DNA of 64,000 nucleotides from Maylandia zebra (lineage: Eukaryota; Chordata; Actinopteri; Cichliformes; Cichlidae). The position numbers and the translations under genes are program-made. Shown piece by piece: positions 35,801 through 50,800 of the stretch. The notes under the pieces are model-generated. The model ran no database searches, was not told the DNA's origin, and saw only the letters and a program-made list of their open reading frames with translations. Each line of letters starts with the position of its first letter. The first letter of the stretch is position 1. Where the stretch lies: NCBI RefSeq assembly GCF_041146795.1, contig NC_135174.1, positions 24,452,878 through 24,516,877 on the forward strand, read 5' to 3'.

Positions 35801-38800
35801 TAAGAGCACTTAGCCTTTAATCTTAAAGGACTAACCTCAGGAAGGACTGTGGACAGTGACGTTTTTTTATTACCAGTGGACAGGACATTACTCTGAAGTG
35901 TTGAATTTGTCCCAGATTTATGGGTCTGTCATTGATCAGCGCAGAGAGATGTTGTAATTTATGATAATAAGCACTGTAAAACACAATCACTTCCTTTTTC
36001 TCTCAGCTAACAATCCTGTGGCGCAGATTTATGGAAAGGGGCAGGTGCTGTTTCTGACCTGTGAGGACGACAGTGAGCTAATCCCTCCGTGCAATGCAGG
36101 CTGGGCAAGTCGGTGCCCAGTGGAGTGGACCGGCTGTTGTTTGGCAAACAGTGCCTCGGCTCGTTTGATGATGTCACCCAAGCGGTAGATAAAGCCCTCC
36201 TTCTCTGATGGCAAGATGAACTCGTTGTGCACCTAGATGGCAAAAGGACCACGGAGAATGTATTCAGATACTTCACTTAGTCAAATTCAAAAGTGCCACA
36301 AGGTTATGAAAAGCAGCTAGAGTTTCTCGATAGCAGCTCGCCAGATAGTGCAGAATGAATAAGGTTCTTAGGAGCTGTAGCCAAAAAACAACAGTCATAA
36401 ATAAACTTTTTAGCTTTTAAAAGAAGTGTTATAAATAACAAATTTTTTATTTACTTTCACAGACAAAGACATAGACTGTATATCAAAGATGGTTGTGGGC
36501 ACTGTGACATCACCCATTAGTTTGTGAAGTCCCATCTTCTTGAGTGGCCATCACCAGATATTTCAGTTCTGACATATAATCAATATAATTTGTGTAAACA
36601 CTAAAATGAAATTTAGCCTTCTTCGTCTAGAAGATGGTGTAAAAAATATGTTTTGTCTTTATTCATTACTAAGATTGTATTTTTCAGTAGTTTTAAGTGG
36701 AGGGGATTTTATTTAATTAATATAAAATTACTTAAAATTTTATTCTGTACTGGTCTGTGTAATGTTATGACTTTTATATAACAATTAGATCTGCAACATT
36801 AACTAAACAGCTGTCATCAGTCAAAGTGGAGTAAAGTGCCAAAATGTATTAATTAAAAGAAATAAAGTATAAAATATTTTTAACGTGTAATACAATAAAT
36901 CTGTAAATATAGTACACTAGTGCTTGTTTATTTTGTGGGTTTATGAAATCCACAACGTAGCAGATGCTTAGAGGAGTTTTGCATATTCATGCAGTTTTCA
37001 GTGTGTCTGAATTGTGGGCTGAGGCGTAGCATCGTTTCCTGACAACATGGCATAATTCAACTCATTTAAAACCCTCTACTGAGAACCACTGTGCTGTTGT
37101 GAAGCCAAGTGTCCCTGCTTTGCCAAGACGCAATAAACAAAAGCCTAGTGTGTTTTTAGAGTGAAGGAAAACTGCACATCCAGCGAACAAAAAGTGCTAC
37201 TGCACATGCTGTCTCATCGCACCTTCATGTGAGGTTCCCTTCCCCAAGAAGAACTCTTACTTTCATCACAAACCCTCAGTTTTTCCCTACCCTTAACTAG
37301 GGATTGTTGGCTTTAGCCCATAGGTCTGTAATGACTCAGTCACTGGTATGCTAGCAAAGATCAAGTGGTTAAAATGCTAAAATATAAATGTTTCAAGTAA
37401 ATGAATGCTGAGCTTTGTTTAATTTTTGTCACATTTTTTCTAATTTGAATGAAGTAGAATTAACATTTAAAATTTCAGATATCATAAGCAAAATTAAAAA
37501 TCAATCAAAATTATTATTTCTCAGGGATTCTAGTGCTACACTCTTATGTAGCAAGCACTTATAATGTTTATAAAAGTCAAAAAAGTAGTGCCTCAAACAT
37601 ACATTCTTTCTAACGCCCAGTAGGGGGCGACTCCTGTGGTTGCAAAAAGAACTCACATTGTACAGATGGCAAAACTGCCCACTTTCTACTAGATTTATTA
37701 CTGCAGTAAAGAAATTCCTACTGAGTTTATGGTCTCATTTGCTAGGTTCAAATCTTGGTTAATAAAGCGTGATCTTGATTTTTGCAAGTTTATTCTCATT
37801 TAGCATAAATAGACGAGTGTGCAGTGTCCCGTGTTTCCTCAGTCAGATCCAATCCTAGCTTATAATTCTCATGTAAGAGAAATAACCAAGATGGCAAAGG
37901 CCAGCATGTCAAGCACAAGGCTTCAAAACAGCAGCCAACAAAATACAAATGGCTACTTTGGTCTTTTTAAACAGTCTTTAAGCATTAGCTGCCCAATAAA
38001 GGTAACACTAAAGAAAGTACTATCTGAAGGTTGTAGCAAAAATTGAGACTCACAAGACCAGGAAACATTTGTTCAATCTTGCATTGTCCAATTTTGGGGA
38101 TGTAAATTGTAGTTTCTGTTTCCTGTTTTTAGCCGACAGGTTAGGAATGGCACCCGGTGTGGTCTTCTGCTACGTTCAGAGATGCTCTTCTGCAGACCTC
38201 AGATGTAACAAGGTATGCAGAAGAGCAATTGGTATGCTCCTGACCTGTGGCTTTGACAAGGCATTTTCACCCACACCAACTGCTACTGTCTGCATTTTTC
38301 ATCTTTTTCAAACTACCCTCCATAAACTCTAGGGATGTTTGTGTGGGAAAATCCCAGTAGATCCATAGTTCTTGAAATACTCAGACCAACCAATATGGTA
38401 TCAATCACCACACCACATTCAAAAACACTTCAATCACATTTCTCTGACATTCTGATGCTCAGTTTGAACTTCAGTAGATCATCTTGACAATGTCTATGTG
38501 CCTAAATGCAATGATTTTCTGCCATGTGACCAGTTGACTAAAGAAAAATATCGTTGTATAAACATAATAAAGTTATAAAAAACCTAATAAAAACAAGAGA
38601 AATGTAACAAAAGATGACCGTTTGATAATTTTATATATATATAATGGCTAAGCACAGATAATGGCTCACCATGACAGCAGCAATGTCTTCTGGGTTATCT
38701 CCATCCAGGTCGAACTTGAAGGTCACCATCTTGTCATTGTGCGTCTGCAGCTGGCACTCCACCACCCGGTCCACTTTATCAGAGAGCTGATGGAGACAGA

Positions 38801-41800
38801 GAGGACCAATGGTGATGACATGTCTAAAAGCAGGAGTTACAACATGTTTGTGCACATGTATGAGACTCTACTGTAGCAGACTATTTAGGCACATGTGGTT
38901 ATCCATGATGCGTTTGTCTCTGCAGCCAATCCAAACAGGCTCATTAAACGACCACAGAATGTCCTGATCAAAAAAGCAATGCACTGCGGTCGCTGGGGGA
39001 AGAGCAGCATTGCTACTGATAACGTTACATAACTAGGGTGGTGCCTCACCACTCACTCATAAATAAATTTCCTCCGCTAATTCAGTTCAGGCCAGTTTGA
39101 TTTATTTGTTTATTATGTGCAGAATAAAAAAAAAAAAAAAGGATTTTGCTGTGCTGTAATTAAACCAAACATTTGATTTATTGTACCCCGATGATGCGAA
39201 GCCTCGAGCGCGCCCTCCTCCTGAACAGCTTCGCAGCCGTTCGTCTCGCCACTGATTTCTCGTTCTTCTCCGATAGGCCCTCGTAGCCGTCGCTCAGGCT
39301 TGAAGTCACATCAGACGCGTAGCTGTACAAAAAAAAAAAAAAATCATATGAGTTAGAAAACACACCCTAAGAAACCACTGATAAATTCCTTGTAAAGCAA
39401 TTTTAAAGCCAATTCATCATTTAGAACAAAAGTAGAGATCTGAATATCCACAAGGACTGATTATGTTGGCACATAGAAATAAACACTCTGAATTGTCAAC
39501 GAAAGGGTTGACGTGTTACAGTGGCATGTCTCTGGGGTACAAACAGAGTCTACAAGAAGCTGGTGTTCATCCAGGGAAAGCAACGTGTCGGTGCGATCTG
39601 TAACATTTATACAGGAGTTTTAGGTTTCAGAGAACTGCAGAACATTCAGGGTATTTTATAAAAAGGTTTGGTTCAGCTAATTACATCTCATGGGCCTTTT
39701 TTTGGACCACTGTGGTAACAGACCCCCCCTCCTCCATCCACCTCCCCAGCACAGGCTGCAAACATTTACAGGCCTACTGGCTGGCAGCACCCACCCGTCC
39801 CTATTTAAAAACCTCCACCTCACAGGTAACTTTAGTTCACCTTCAGACACTGAGTACACAGAAATCAGACAGAAACAGGCGAACATCTGTGGCGATGCTG
39901 CAAACCTTTGTTTTCTTTGTTATTTGTGACACGCAGTTTGGGTCGTCAGTTATCGAGGGCTTTTCTCAGAAGAATTAAGCAACTGGGAGTGTGTTTTGGA
40001 TGCTAAACATGACAATCAATCCCCTCTTGATGTTTGCTTCAATTTATAGTAGACATGTTAGATACAGCCTGTTCCTTGCTAATCGAAAAAGGGAACTAAG
40101 ATGATGGTGAAAGAGCCTGACAATCACTTTATTTACCCTAAAAAGAGCTTTGATAAATTGGAAGATGACATAATTTGTATTAAACATATTAGGTTCAAAA
40201 TAAAATCACAACTTTAGATCAAATTTGTGTATTTTGAGGTGTGTTAAGCAACGAAAACAGCATTTTCTTATATTCTATAGACTAAAAAACAAAAACAAAA
40301 AATAGATATATCATCCTCTTAAAGTGTTAAATCCAAGGTGAACATCCTCCACAACACTCGCACACACAAACACATTGTGCTCAAACATTGTATCACTAAT
40401 ATCCCACCAGCACAGAAAACAAGGCCTTTACAACATCTGACACACAGTCAAAAAAAGAAATCTTCAAGGGTCCATTCTGCCTCTCTGCAAAGAAAAACCC
40501 AGCAGAGTCTGTCTATAGCCTCAAGCCTGAAAGCCCACAGGAGTGGAGGAGGAAGGGATCCAAAGAAAATACATTTCTACAAGATTCCCATTGATTTTCA
40601 GGTTTCTTACTTAAATTAGGCAGGAATTGTTAGACTCTATTGTTCATTTAACAGCAAATAAAACGGCGGAGTGAGGAGGACAGAAAGGCTCGACAGATTT
40701 ACCTCTCCACGGGGGAGTTGAAGCCACTCGTAGGCCTTGAACTGCCGTGTTCTATGTTGTTGGAGACAGCAATACTCTATGAATAGAAAACAGGAATGTG
40801 GTAAGATAAACATGGAAAAAGACAGTGTTCATTTTCTTTGTAGTTATATGTGATGTTAGGTGAGGAAAGTACTCACTCTAAAACAGTTATTTCAGTGCTT
40901 ATGACTAAATTTGAGTTATTTTGGGGTTTACATTTTAACTTGTAAAATATTGATTTTATGACTATATAAATGCAAAATTTAGAGGAAATTTGATTAGTTA
41001 GAAAAAGTGATATTTATGCATCAAATATGGGAAAAAGATGATCACAGATCTTTTCACTTTCTGATTTAAAATGAACATGATATTAGAAAAATTTCTTTCA
41101 ATTGAGACTGAGGCACAAGCTGCTAGCATGTCTTTAAACTCTTAGTCTACCTAAATTTATTCAGCAACATGGCCCAAAAATTGCATCTTGCATGCGCTAA
41201 CTATAAAACAAAATAAATCCTGATTTGAGGAAAAATATTTAATTCATCCTCTGGGCCCTCCAACCAGTAGCGGGAGATAGATGCCCCTCCCTGAGCCTGG
41301 TGCTGTTAGAGGTTTCTTCCTGTTAAAAGTGAGGTTTTTCGTCCCACTGTCACCAAGTGCTTGATCATAGATCTGATAGTTGGGATTTCTTTCTAATATT
41401 GTATGGTCTTTACCTTACAACAGGGGTGTCCAACTCCAGGCCTCAAGGGCCGGTGTCCTGCAGGTTTTAGATGTGTCCTTGATCCAGCACAGCTGATTTA
41501 AATGGCTAAATGACCTCCTCAACATGTCGTGAACTTCTCCAGAGGCCTGGTGATGAACTAATCATCTGATTCAGGTGATATCTAAAACCTGCAGGACACC
41601 GTCCCTTGAGGCCTGGAGTTGAACAGCCCGCCTTACAATATAAAGCACCTTGAGCTGATTGTTGTGAATTGGCACTATGTAAGTGAAACTGAATTGGATC
41701 GAACAAAATTAATAAAAATGTCTTGCTTGGTGATAAGTCGTCAATGACTGACGGATCTATTTATAAAGTAACAGGTTTAAGTTAAGTAATAAAAACTATC

Positions 41801-44800
41801 ATTAAGAAACTGAAATTAAGAGGAAAAAAAACTCAACTATAGTTCTGTATTTAAAGCTGTTCTTAAAAGGTTTGTGTTGCCCTTTAATTTTCTTTTTAAA
41901 TTATGTGTCAGCCCTGGATTGGAGAGATTAATGAAAAGGCGGTCTTGTAAAGTCTTCAAAATCATCCTCCCCTCTACCACCCTGAGCTTTCTCCTTTTAT
42001 AACAAGCTCTTTATTGAAACCACTTACCGAGGGGAAGCGGAGGGAGATACCGTTTACGGCGGGGGGGTTGGGATGCGTGGTGGGAGAGTTCGCAGGCATG
42101 CCGACGTTGCCGGCCTCCAGCGGATCCTGAAGACCAGAGGGGCTCAGATAGCCGTCCGTCTCGCAGTCAGCTGTTTCAACAAAGCACATCGACCATTAGC
42201 ACATAACCCGCTGTGGCCTAAAAAACTGACACAATCTGTACTCTGTGCATTCTTGCACACACCTCTAATGACCCCAGCCTGAGATACACAAAACACATAA
42301 ACAAGAAAAATCTGAAGGGCTTCACTGTGGAATAGATTTGCTCTGGATACATTTAAATGAGATCAGATGGCTGTCTCTAAAACAGGAATAAAAAGTTGAG
42401 AAACATTCAGCACAGCACATGTGCACACCATGGAATAAGACCTACAGGGCCTGAATAATTCAGTTAACCACAGTTTCACTTTTCTCTGCATCTCTCCCAC
42501 GTGCGTTGACATCAGAAAAGCCTTGTGTGAAGCGCACTTGTGCAGCTAATGCAGTGAAAAACATGTCTCTGGAGTTTAAGAACAGCAAATAAAAGAATTT
42601 AAACAAAACTTTAACAAAAATTTAATGTACTTTACTTGTGTATTTTTCTATTTCATTCTTCTACTCCACAGTAATTCATAAGGGACAGCATTTACATTAA
42701 TCCTGCATACTGCACAGTGAACTTTTGCATGCAAACATTTAACTTTTCACGGTATATGGATGTGATATCAGACAGCTTACAGTTAGCAGAAGACAGGCTG
42801 TTGTGGCGAACTTGAAAGTGCTGGTCAACTTCGGGCTCCTCTGGCTCTGCAGGGTAGTGGGTGCTGACGCCAGAGTCCACAGAGCTGGTGACGGGGGACA
42901 AAACTGGGGCCAATGGTGTCAATGGCGTCAAAGGGATGGGGGAATCTGCTGCAACAACATCGTTGACCTTGGGCGAAGCGGCCTGGTGCTCTGGTTCTTC
43001 TTCTATGGCTTCTTGCGCCTGCTTCTTCTTCCTCTCCTCGGCCTGCCGCCTCAGTTTCTCTCTCTGACGCTTGATGATCGTCACTCGGTCGCGTATAGCC
43101 TTCGCTACTAGTTTGAAGTCTGCTTCACACACAAAGCCAAGCACAACCTGCATAACAGCACAGGGAAATGGTCAGGGTACAACATGCATATGAGTGCTAA
43201 TACAGCTCTATTGCATTTAATGACCTACTTATGCAAGCTGTGACATTATCTGAGAGTTTTATAAACATGCAAAGTCGGTGTTGTATTTTTTCATTTTTTT
43301 TACAAAAAGAAAACACATAGGCCTCATTCTTTTGACAATCTGGCATTTTTTACAGCCTCCCATGACATCCAGTTCAGCAGAGTGGGACACCGAGTCCGTA
43401 ACAACCTCTCAACACATAGTCAGATTACAGCAGATTAGCCTGGCACGATGTCCCCTGCTGATACCAAATTTGATCTTGATGAAAACTGCCGTAAAAAGGT
43501 AAACAGGTAAGAAATTGTATCTTGTATTCTCATTAAAAGTGACCTTTATGGAGGACATAAGGTTTTGTAATAAGTGTAGGAGCCATTATATTATTAAAGA
43601 CACGATTACGGCTGCTTCCTGAGACGTCCTCTCCCATTTCAAACCACTGATAATTAAATGGTGAGCTGTGACCTTAACATAGTACACAAGGTGTTCTCCT
43701 TAGGAGCTGCAGTGGATATAACAACAGAAAGGTAAAGGAACCACAATGATGTTGAGGTGCATGTGCTTTCACTGTTAGGGTTAAGAGTCAAACCCCATAC
43801 AACTCTAATTAAATTGAACCTATTAAGCTTTTCCTAATTTCTGTCACATTTATTCTGTTACAGTTCAGGATTATCATGTTAAACATAACCAAGCTTTGAA
43901 TATTAAGGCCACAATAATAGGACAGGTATCCCTCTCATATCTTCTTTAAACCTATTGTTTGTGAGGGGCATCCAATTAGAAGAAAGATTGATTAAATCGC
44001 TCCTGGAAATATTACAACTGAATCCACTTTTAGTTGTCTTTCTAATCACGTTAGTGTCCAAATTAGGTTTTTGTTGCATTGAGGACCCTCATCCACCCTT
44101 CATTTGGAAAACCTAAAAAACCCCTAAAATTGTAAATGAAGATTGGGATGCAGAGAGCACGTGGAAGTTGGTTAAGTTGGCCTCTATCTGCTGATCAGGA
44201 ATCAGTTACTCCATTTCCTCACCAACATCTGTTACAAACCTGGTCAGTAAAGCAGCAAATATTGACCTCACAAAATCCTTTCTTCACGTGCCAACCTACC
44301 ATTTCCTGTGCCACCTCCTCAGGCACATCTTTGTAGAGCTCGAAGAGGAACTCGATGGCGTTGTTGTCCTTGTACTTCCCGTGGAGCTTCTTGGTGTCGT
44401 CCATGCGCAGCCACAGCTTCAGGCCTGACTTCACCATGTCATCCTCCTCTGCCAACTCCACATGTACGCCATTGTTTTCCTGGAAGAAGGGGTGATCCAG
44501 AAGGTCCTGAATGGTGTACCTATAGAGAGAAAGTAATTTGTTTTATCGCACTTAGGGTTGCTATTGCAAGGTTATTTCTCATAACATCCGAAACTAGTTT
44601 CACTTCAGTTTAAAAACAAACAAACAAAAAAATTTAAGGAGATATAAAGGAGATGAACTGAAGACTTTTTACAAAGTTTTCTTTGTAATTGTTTAAAATA
44701 AATTAAGTAACTTGCAATTAATTTGCAATTGAAATCCAAATCAAATGCTAAAATATACTTTCTTCCGAGTAAATGCACTTTCTACCACTAATATATGCCC

Positions 44801-47800
44801 ATGGGTACAGTAGTATCTGGTCAATGTTGTTTATATGCTAAAAATGGGTAATTTTAGTTACTAGGTGGGTTTTAGGCATGTATATTTCAACTTTTGTGAC
44901 AATAAATGAGATTTTATTCCCATGAAATTAAATCAATAGTACACTTCCTTTAAGTGTTGCATGTGCATAAATGCTATAAAGGGGGCATTTTAGCTTGTTA
45001 GCTAAATTGTCATCACTACCATCATAATGGCCTCATAATAATCATGCATTATTAATTTTTTGTATAGAAATGGGATGTTACTGCTGTGAAATAACTGATA
45101 CAACGCTTTTGTAAGGTCTTATAGATGCTTAAATGCTAAAAATGGGCAATTTTAGCCTTTTGCTAACTAACAACATGATGTCATGTAAGAGGCTTCAGGG
45201 GCCTAAGATGACCTGTGCCCCAAGCTTGGTTGGTCAACTGTTAAAGGTCTATGAGGAGTCTGTGAACAAGGCAACAAACAGACACACAGACAGAGATTTT
45301 GTGTAATTTAAAGATTTTTACTTCAGATGTTCAGCTCATATCAGTCCACTTAATTCACAGATTACAGCACACTAAATCAGTCATGGCTGTGTGTTTATGA
45401 GATTAACTGTGACTCGGTACTGAGCATGAATTGGAGTACAAACTGCCCACAATGCAGCCTCACTGCAAATGTGCTGAAAAATAGCAGCTTTTGTGCTTCA
45501 ATCATTAGAGGAGTCATGACTAAAATACCCATCAAAATTAAATTTAACACAGTGGTTTTCAAACTGTGAGGGCAAATGCCACTTCAAGTGGCCATCTGGA
45601 GGCTAGGATATACAAATATGAATTCTTAAAAAAACAAACAAACAAGGTTTTATGATGTGATTGCATGAATCTTTATTTAAGGAAATTAAATTTGTATAAA
45701 TTTGTATAATTTAGGCCATTTTAAGGCTTTTTAAAGTCCTCTAGACATCATGTATGTGCTTTCTGAAGCATAGTGCAACATAATAATTGAGAATAGTGAA
45801 GAGCAGAAAAGATGATATAAATAATAAAGTGTGTGCTTTCATTGTTACCTTTCATCTTTGTTCATACGGATGCAGCCCTCAATGATCTCCTTAAGTTCTG
45901 GGACTTTGACTTTATAGAAGCTGTCAGGTTTAATGCCCTGTGCAAACAGATAAGAACACAGAGTTTAATTTCATCTATTAGGCTTAATAAAAAGTGTAGG
46001 AGGGAACACAGACTGGAGCTTTATGCAGAAAAAGTTAGCAACAATGATCTCCTCCCACAGTTCTTCTTCTGAGACGATCAGATCAAAGCGGTGACAGCCG
46101 CTCCCGGCTGCACCGCATGTCTGATATATCGTCTGCTTTGTGACATCTGCCTCTAGCCAGCATGACATTTGGCTTTGCGACCATGTCAACACCAGAGGAG
46201 AACAAAACCAAGAGCTCAGGATAAATGGAAAGAAACCCAGCAATGCTCTCCCTTCTTTCCTTTCCCTTTAACTTACACCAATCCTTGCACCGATTTTTAT
46301 TTTTATTTTTAACTCAGAACAGTTGCTGTTTCCATGCAGTTAATCGCAAAATTATTAGGGCAGGACTTCTCAGTAATAAGAAATAAGGGAGTTCTTCTAA
46401 ATGCTATCATCAGTATGTGCATAAGTCTGTGTACAGATTACAGCAGAGCTCCAAGTCCTGTAACAACAAAGATAAGAAAGGAAGTAACCAAGGTCATTTG
46501 GCCAGCAGATACCAAAGCAATGCAATGATGCACCCAAACACCTAAATAATTTGATTTACCAGTAAAAGGCTGAGTGGTACACTTTGTTATCTCATTTAAA
46601 GACAGACATGTCACTGCATGTAACTGGTTCTCTTTAATCAGGGTCACAAAGAACTTCAATGCATACTCCTGCTGCCTGTTTAAGTGGGGCAAATGACAGA
46701 GCTTTGAGAGGAGAGACAGCGTAGTAACGCCATTCCTATTTTAATTTTTGGTGGGGTTTTTTTTGGTTTTTTTCCATTCTTTTGATAAAGCATCCCAACT
46801 ACATGCCAGTGCAAACATAGCGCGCTTCATTGCAGTTATAGACATGCTGTTTGTTTGTTTAAGCACTCTGCTGCAGTGTCCGCATACTGTGTAGGCACCT
46901 TGAGAGTAAATCCATTTTCCCTAGATCCAAATCTAATTTGTGACTCAGCTCCTTTCTGGTGGCGACGGCAGTCTACATGTAGATAAGAGCTTGAGAAACA
47001 CACTGCGCTTGTATTAACTTTGGTTTGTGGGTCAGATTTTAATGTTGTTAGGAACATAACGATCAGTGAACCCAAATTATTTTACACAGATATGAGAACA
47101 AAGCGTGGTTATGTCTTAAAAGTAAAGTGTGGTATTCTTTGACAAGAAATTCAAGTATACTAAGGAGGAAAAACACTATAAGACCAAAATACCTAAGACT
47201 TACTACTGTTTTCTAATTTTAATTCATTTTTCTTCTTCAGTTCACTTTCCAGACTGGTTGTTTGCTTCAAAAATGCTTTAAAAATGTTTAGTTTTATCTG
47301 AGATTTTATTAATTTTGTAATAATGAAGATGAAATGGTTATTTATTAGAGACAAATTTAAGGACATCAGAACATTACTGCAATACAAACACTTGCCATCT
47401 GAAGACATTATCATTAGTTAATTAGTTTGTCTCTATAGGCTTTCAGTCATATGAGCCATGTTAATCTCAAATGCTTGATAAGAAGGCAACTGGACTTTTT
47501 GTATTGATGAAGATGTTTTACGTATTAGCCATTGCGTGAGCCAAGGTATGAAAGGCTAATTATAATGACCATGTCCCCCACACAGATTCTTTCCAATGAT
47601 TTTGATGAGGTGCTTTCCTTAAATACTGAATGAATTCTGTTAACTGGTTTTATAAGAGCAAAATCAAATTCCACCTAAAAATATATCTTATTCTGTACAT
47701 ATTTTTATTCCTACTATGACTTCACTACAGTATTAACTTCAATTTACTATACACATTTGTTTCTATATAATTTACACTACATGGACAAAAGTGGTGCACC

Positions 47801-50800
47801 ATTAGTACATTACACCTGCAGGAACTGTGCAGCCATGGAAAGCCATGCCATGAAGCTCCTTTTTTTTTTAGGTTTTGTGCTAATGTGGATATGAGATGAG
47901 GGACTCAGAACTTGGTTACCTTTACATTTACAGCTGATCACAGAATATGTAGGAGGGAAGAAATTCTATTAACTGATATGTTACAACAGTAACAGTATTA
48001 CGTTACAACGTTTTGAATTCAGTGAAGTCTTTAGAACGAGCCAGTGTTTCACAGTTGTTTGGAAAGACGGACTGCTTGGCTGCTTTGTTTTATACACCCG
48101 AATTAAGGATTAAGATTAAGAGGTGTTATACTACTATACAATACTTTTGTCCATATTGTGTAACTGTATACACTGCTCCTGCTGTTTGCACTTTACTTAA
48201 TTCTAATCTAATACAGTAATAATTTATCTTTATTTGTCTTTGGACCCTTCTTCCTCAAACATCACAAGGGCTCCCTGCACAAAGGCAGCTCTTTAATAAA
48301 ATTCTTTCCTGCTTTGGAAGAACTTGACTGGCCTGCACAGAAGCCCCCCCAAGCTTTGAAGTAAACCTGAATGGCAACCGCAAACTAGTCGTTATCAGCC
48401 ATCATCAGTGTCGGACCTCACTGGTGCTGTCGTGGAACAAATCCCTCCAGCTAGGTTAAACATCTGGCAGGAAAGAGTTTAATAGCATCATCATTAATGA
48501 CCCCAGAAGAAGTTCTTTATCTCAAACACAAAACCCAGGAAATCTTGCTAGATATGTCGTCATTGTTTCCAGCAGTTTCTCAAATTGGGCATATACAGCA
48601 GATCACTTAAAACAGATGGAGTGGGGTTGTTCCATCCTAATGATTAATGTTCTTTTCTTGCTCACCAGTGTAGAAAATGTGGATTTAATCATGCTGAAGA
48701 ACAGCCTGTTCAAAAAACCTTTAATGGACGAAAGAAGCAGCTTCTGACACTGGTAAGCCTCCAATTGTACAAAGAAGGGGGGGCGGGCTTTAATGGCTGA
48801 ACCAACAGGTGTGTTTACTGTAAGTGTAAAAAGCAGGAAAAATAGGGCTGTTCGATGTAACGATATATATCAGATGACGATATAAAAACATCTATCGTTT
48901 CATTTTACGCTATCGTTTGTTTCGTGGTGTCGCAATATTTTTTCATCGTTCTGATGGTTACTGTAGTGGCTATATTCATTTATTAAAGTTCTCTCTTTCT
49001 CTTATATGTAATATAACCACACTAGGGACAGACAAGCGCCTGTTTTTATGCGTTGTCGTTAGCAACAGCGACGGCAACTCCTTCGCGTGTCCGCTTGTTT
49101 ATGTTCCACATAAACCTTTCACAATAAAGCTCAAGATCCTGTTGAGACTTTTCAAAATAAACTGAATCACGTGAAAGAGCAGATTATTTACGGATAAGAA
49201 GTAAAAAAGAGCCGCCAGGTGCTAAAAAAGAAACCTTAGACTCAAATGTTAGAACAGGCAACCCGCAGAACGCCGTGTAATAAATACAAAGAAATCGGCA
49301 GCCGTTACAACTTATGTCTAAAAATGTATAGTTTCACGCATCGGTTAAAACACTCGACTCCGGGTAAAGGACACGCAGCTGGAAACAATTCACGCATGTC
49401 GAGCTGCCCGAGATTCACAGAATTTACAGAAAATTTAAAAATTTTGTGATTTATATCGTTATCGGACGATAGAATTCTTATATCGGGATATGAGATTTTG
49501 GTCATATCGCACAGCCCTAGGAAGAAAATAACAAAAATGAAATAAGGAAGTCCTAGTGGATAAAAATAAGTGTAAAATGCACAAACACCCACATACTGTT
49601 GGTTATATAGCGTACATGAGAAAGCACGTTTCTATCCATTTACTTGGTGTATACTTAAATGTGAACAAGGAGAGTCTGTAAACAGTCACGACAGAAGCCC
49701 GTCTGTCCTGCCTTTCATATGTCACGCTATATTGGTTACTGCGGGCCTTTTTAATAGCAGGTGACTTCAGCTCCACATAAACACAAAGCATTAACAAATC
49801 ATAAAAAACAGCAGCTAATGACTGTGTTTTTTCATCATGATGTATGCCTAAGCTTCTCCACATAATGCTCCTGTCTGTGGAGGAGCCAGGAGCACTACGA
49901 CTTGTTGGCATTGTCACTTTCTCACTTTCCAGCCTCCGTCAGACACGCTGTTTGCTTTGCATACGCGACACACAAGAAAGAAACAGGCCTCTTTGTGGAG
50001 TAAGGAGTGAGACACATTTTCCAAAACATATAATTCTACAGTCGCCTGCTCTCGCCCACCGTGGCGTCACTGATGTGCTTGGCACCCCCCAAGAACAGCC
50101 TGAACTGCATCAGCCTGTGTTCCCAAAATCCACTTCTTTAAAGCCCATTTCATCGTCAGACAGATAAATTCCAATGCAAAAAAAAGAAAAACATCTGCAA
50201 TCTGTTAAAATATTTTTTTCTGCAAGGCTTAAATCAGTTCAGACAGAAAATTAACAACATCAGTGTCAATAGGTCACCTCAGTTTTCTGATGAAACACTT
50301 TCATTACCAAGGGAATATTCCCGTGAAACAACAACCAGGCCTGGTTATACAGCTGGTAAAAGACCCTGGCAATCATTAAGTAAAACATGTGCAATCCTGT
50401 GTCAGGATGGTACACGGTACACTTCTGCATGCTGAAGTCGTAATGGACAAAACTAAGCCTTTAATAGATGTAATGATGATTTCAATCCCAATTCATGTGC
50501 GTTTTACGTATTTCTATTTGTACGAATAAGATATCCTGGTTCCTCTCTAATTCCATCATCACGGAAGAACACATGTGGACAATCACACTAAATATCGGGG
50601 GAAATGAGGTAGTCCTCGTCTTTGCTTTACTCACACTGGTGACTTTGCGGTAGATCTGGGCGGCATTTTGGCACTCAGAATATGGGTACTCAGATGTGGC
50701 CATCTCCAGGATGCACATTCCTAAGGCGTAGACGTCCACCGCTTCATCATATTTCTCCTCGTACATCTCTGGGGCCATAAACTCAGGTGTTCCTGTCAGG

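Larger units (their letters stand above)
45940..50634. other. Large wnk4 intron with MITE cluster
   Basis: This intron between kinase exons holds a Tc1-type MITE (47776-48165), a transposase remnant (48310-48490) and another MITE (48843-49519). The remaining sequence is AT-rich with no exon recognised. Confidence 0.5.

Noticed and set aside
39690-39978. Overlapping plus-strand ORFs (79 and 88 codons)
   Set aside because: No homology and no splice context; located within a wnk4 intron.
42803-43111. Plus-strand ORFs of 102 and 68 codons
   Set aside because: Antisense shadows of the wnk4 PF2/degron exon.
44308-44613. 101-codon plus-strand ORF
   Set aside because: Antisense to the wnk4 exon 44300-44519; Arg/Cys-rich composition is a reverse-complement artefact.
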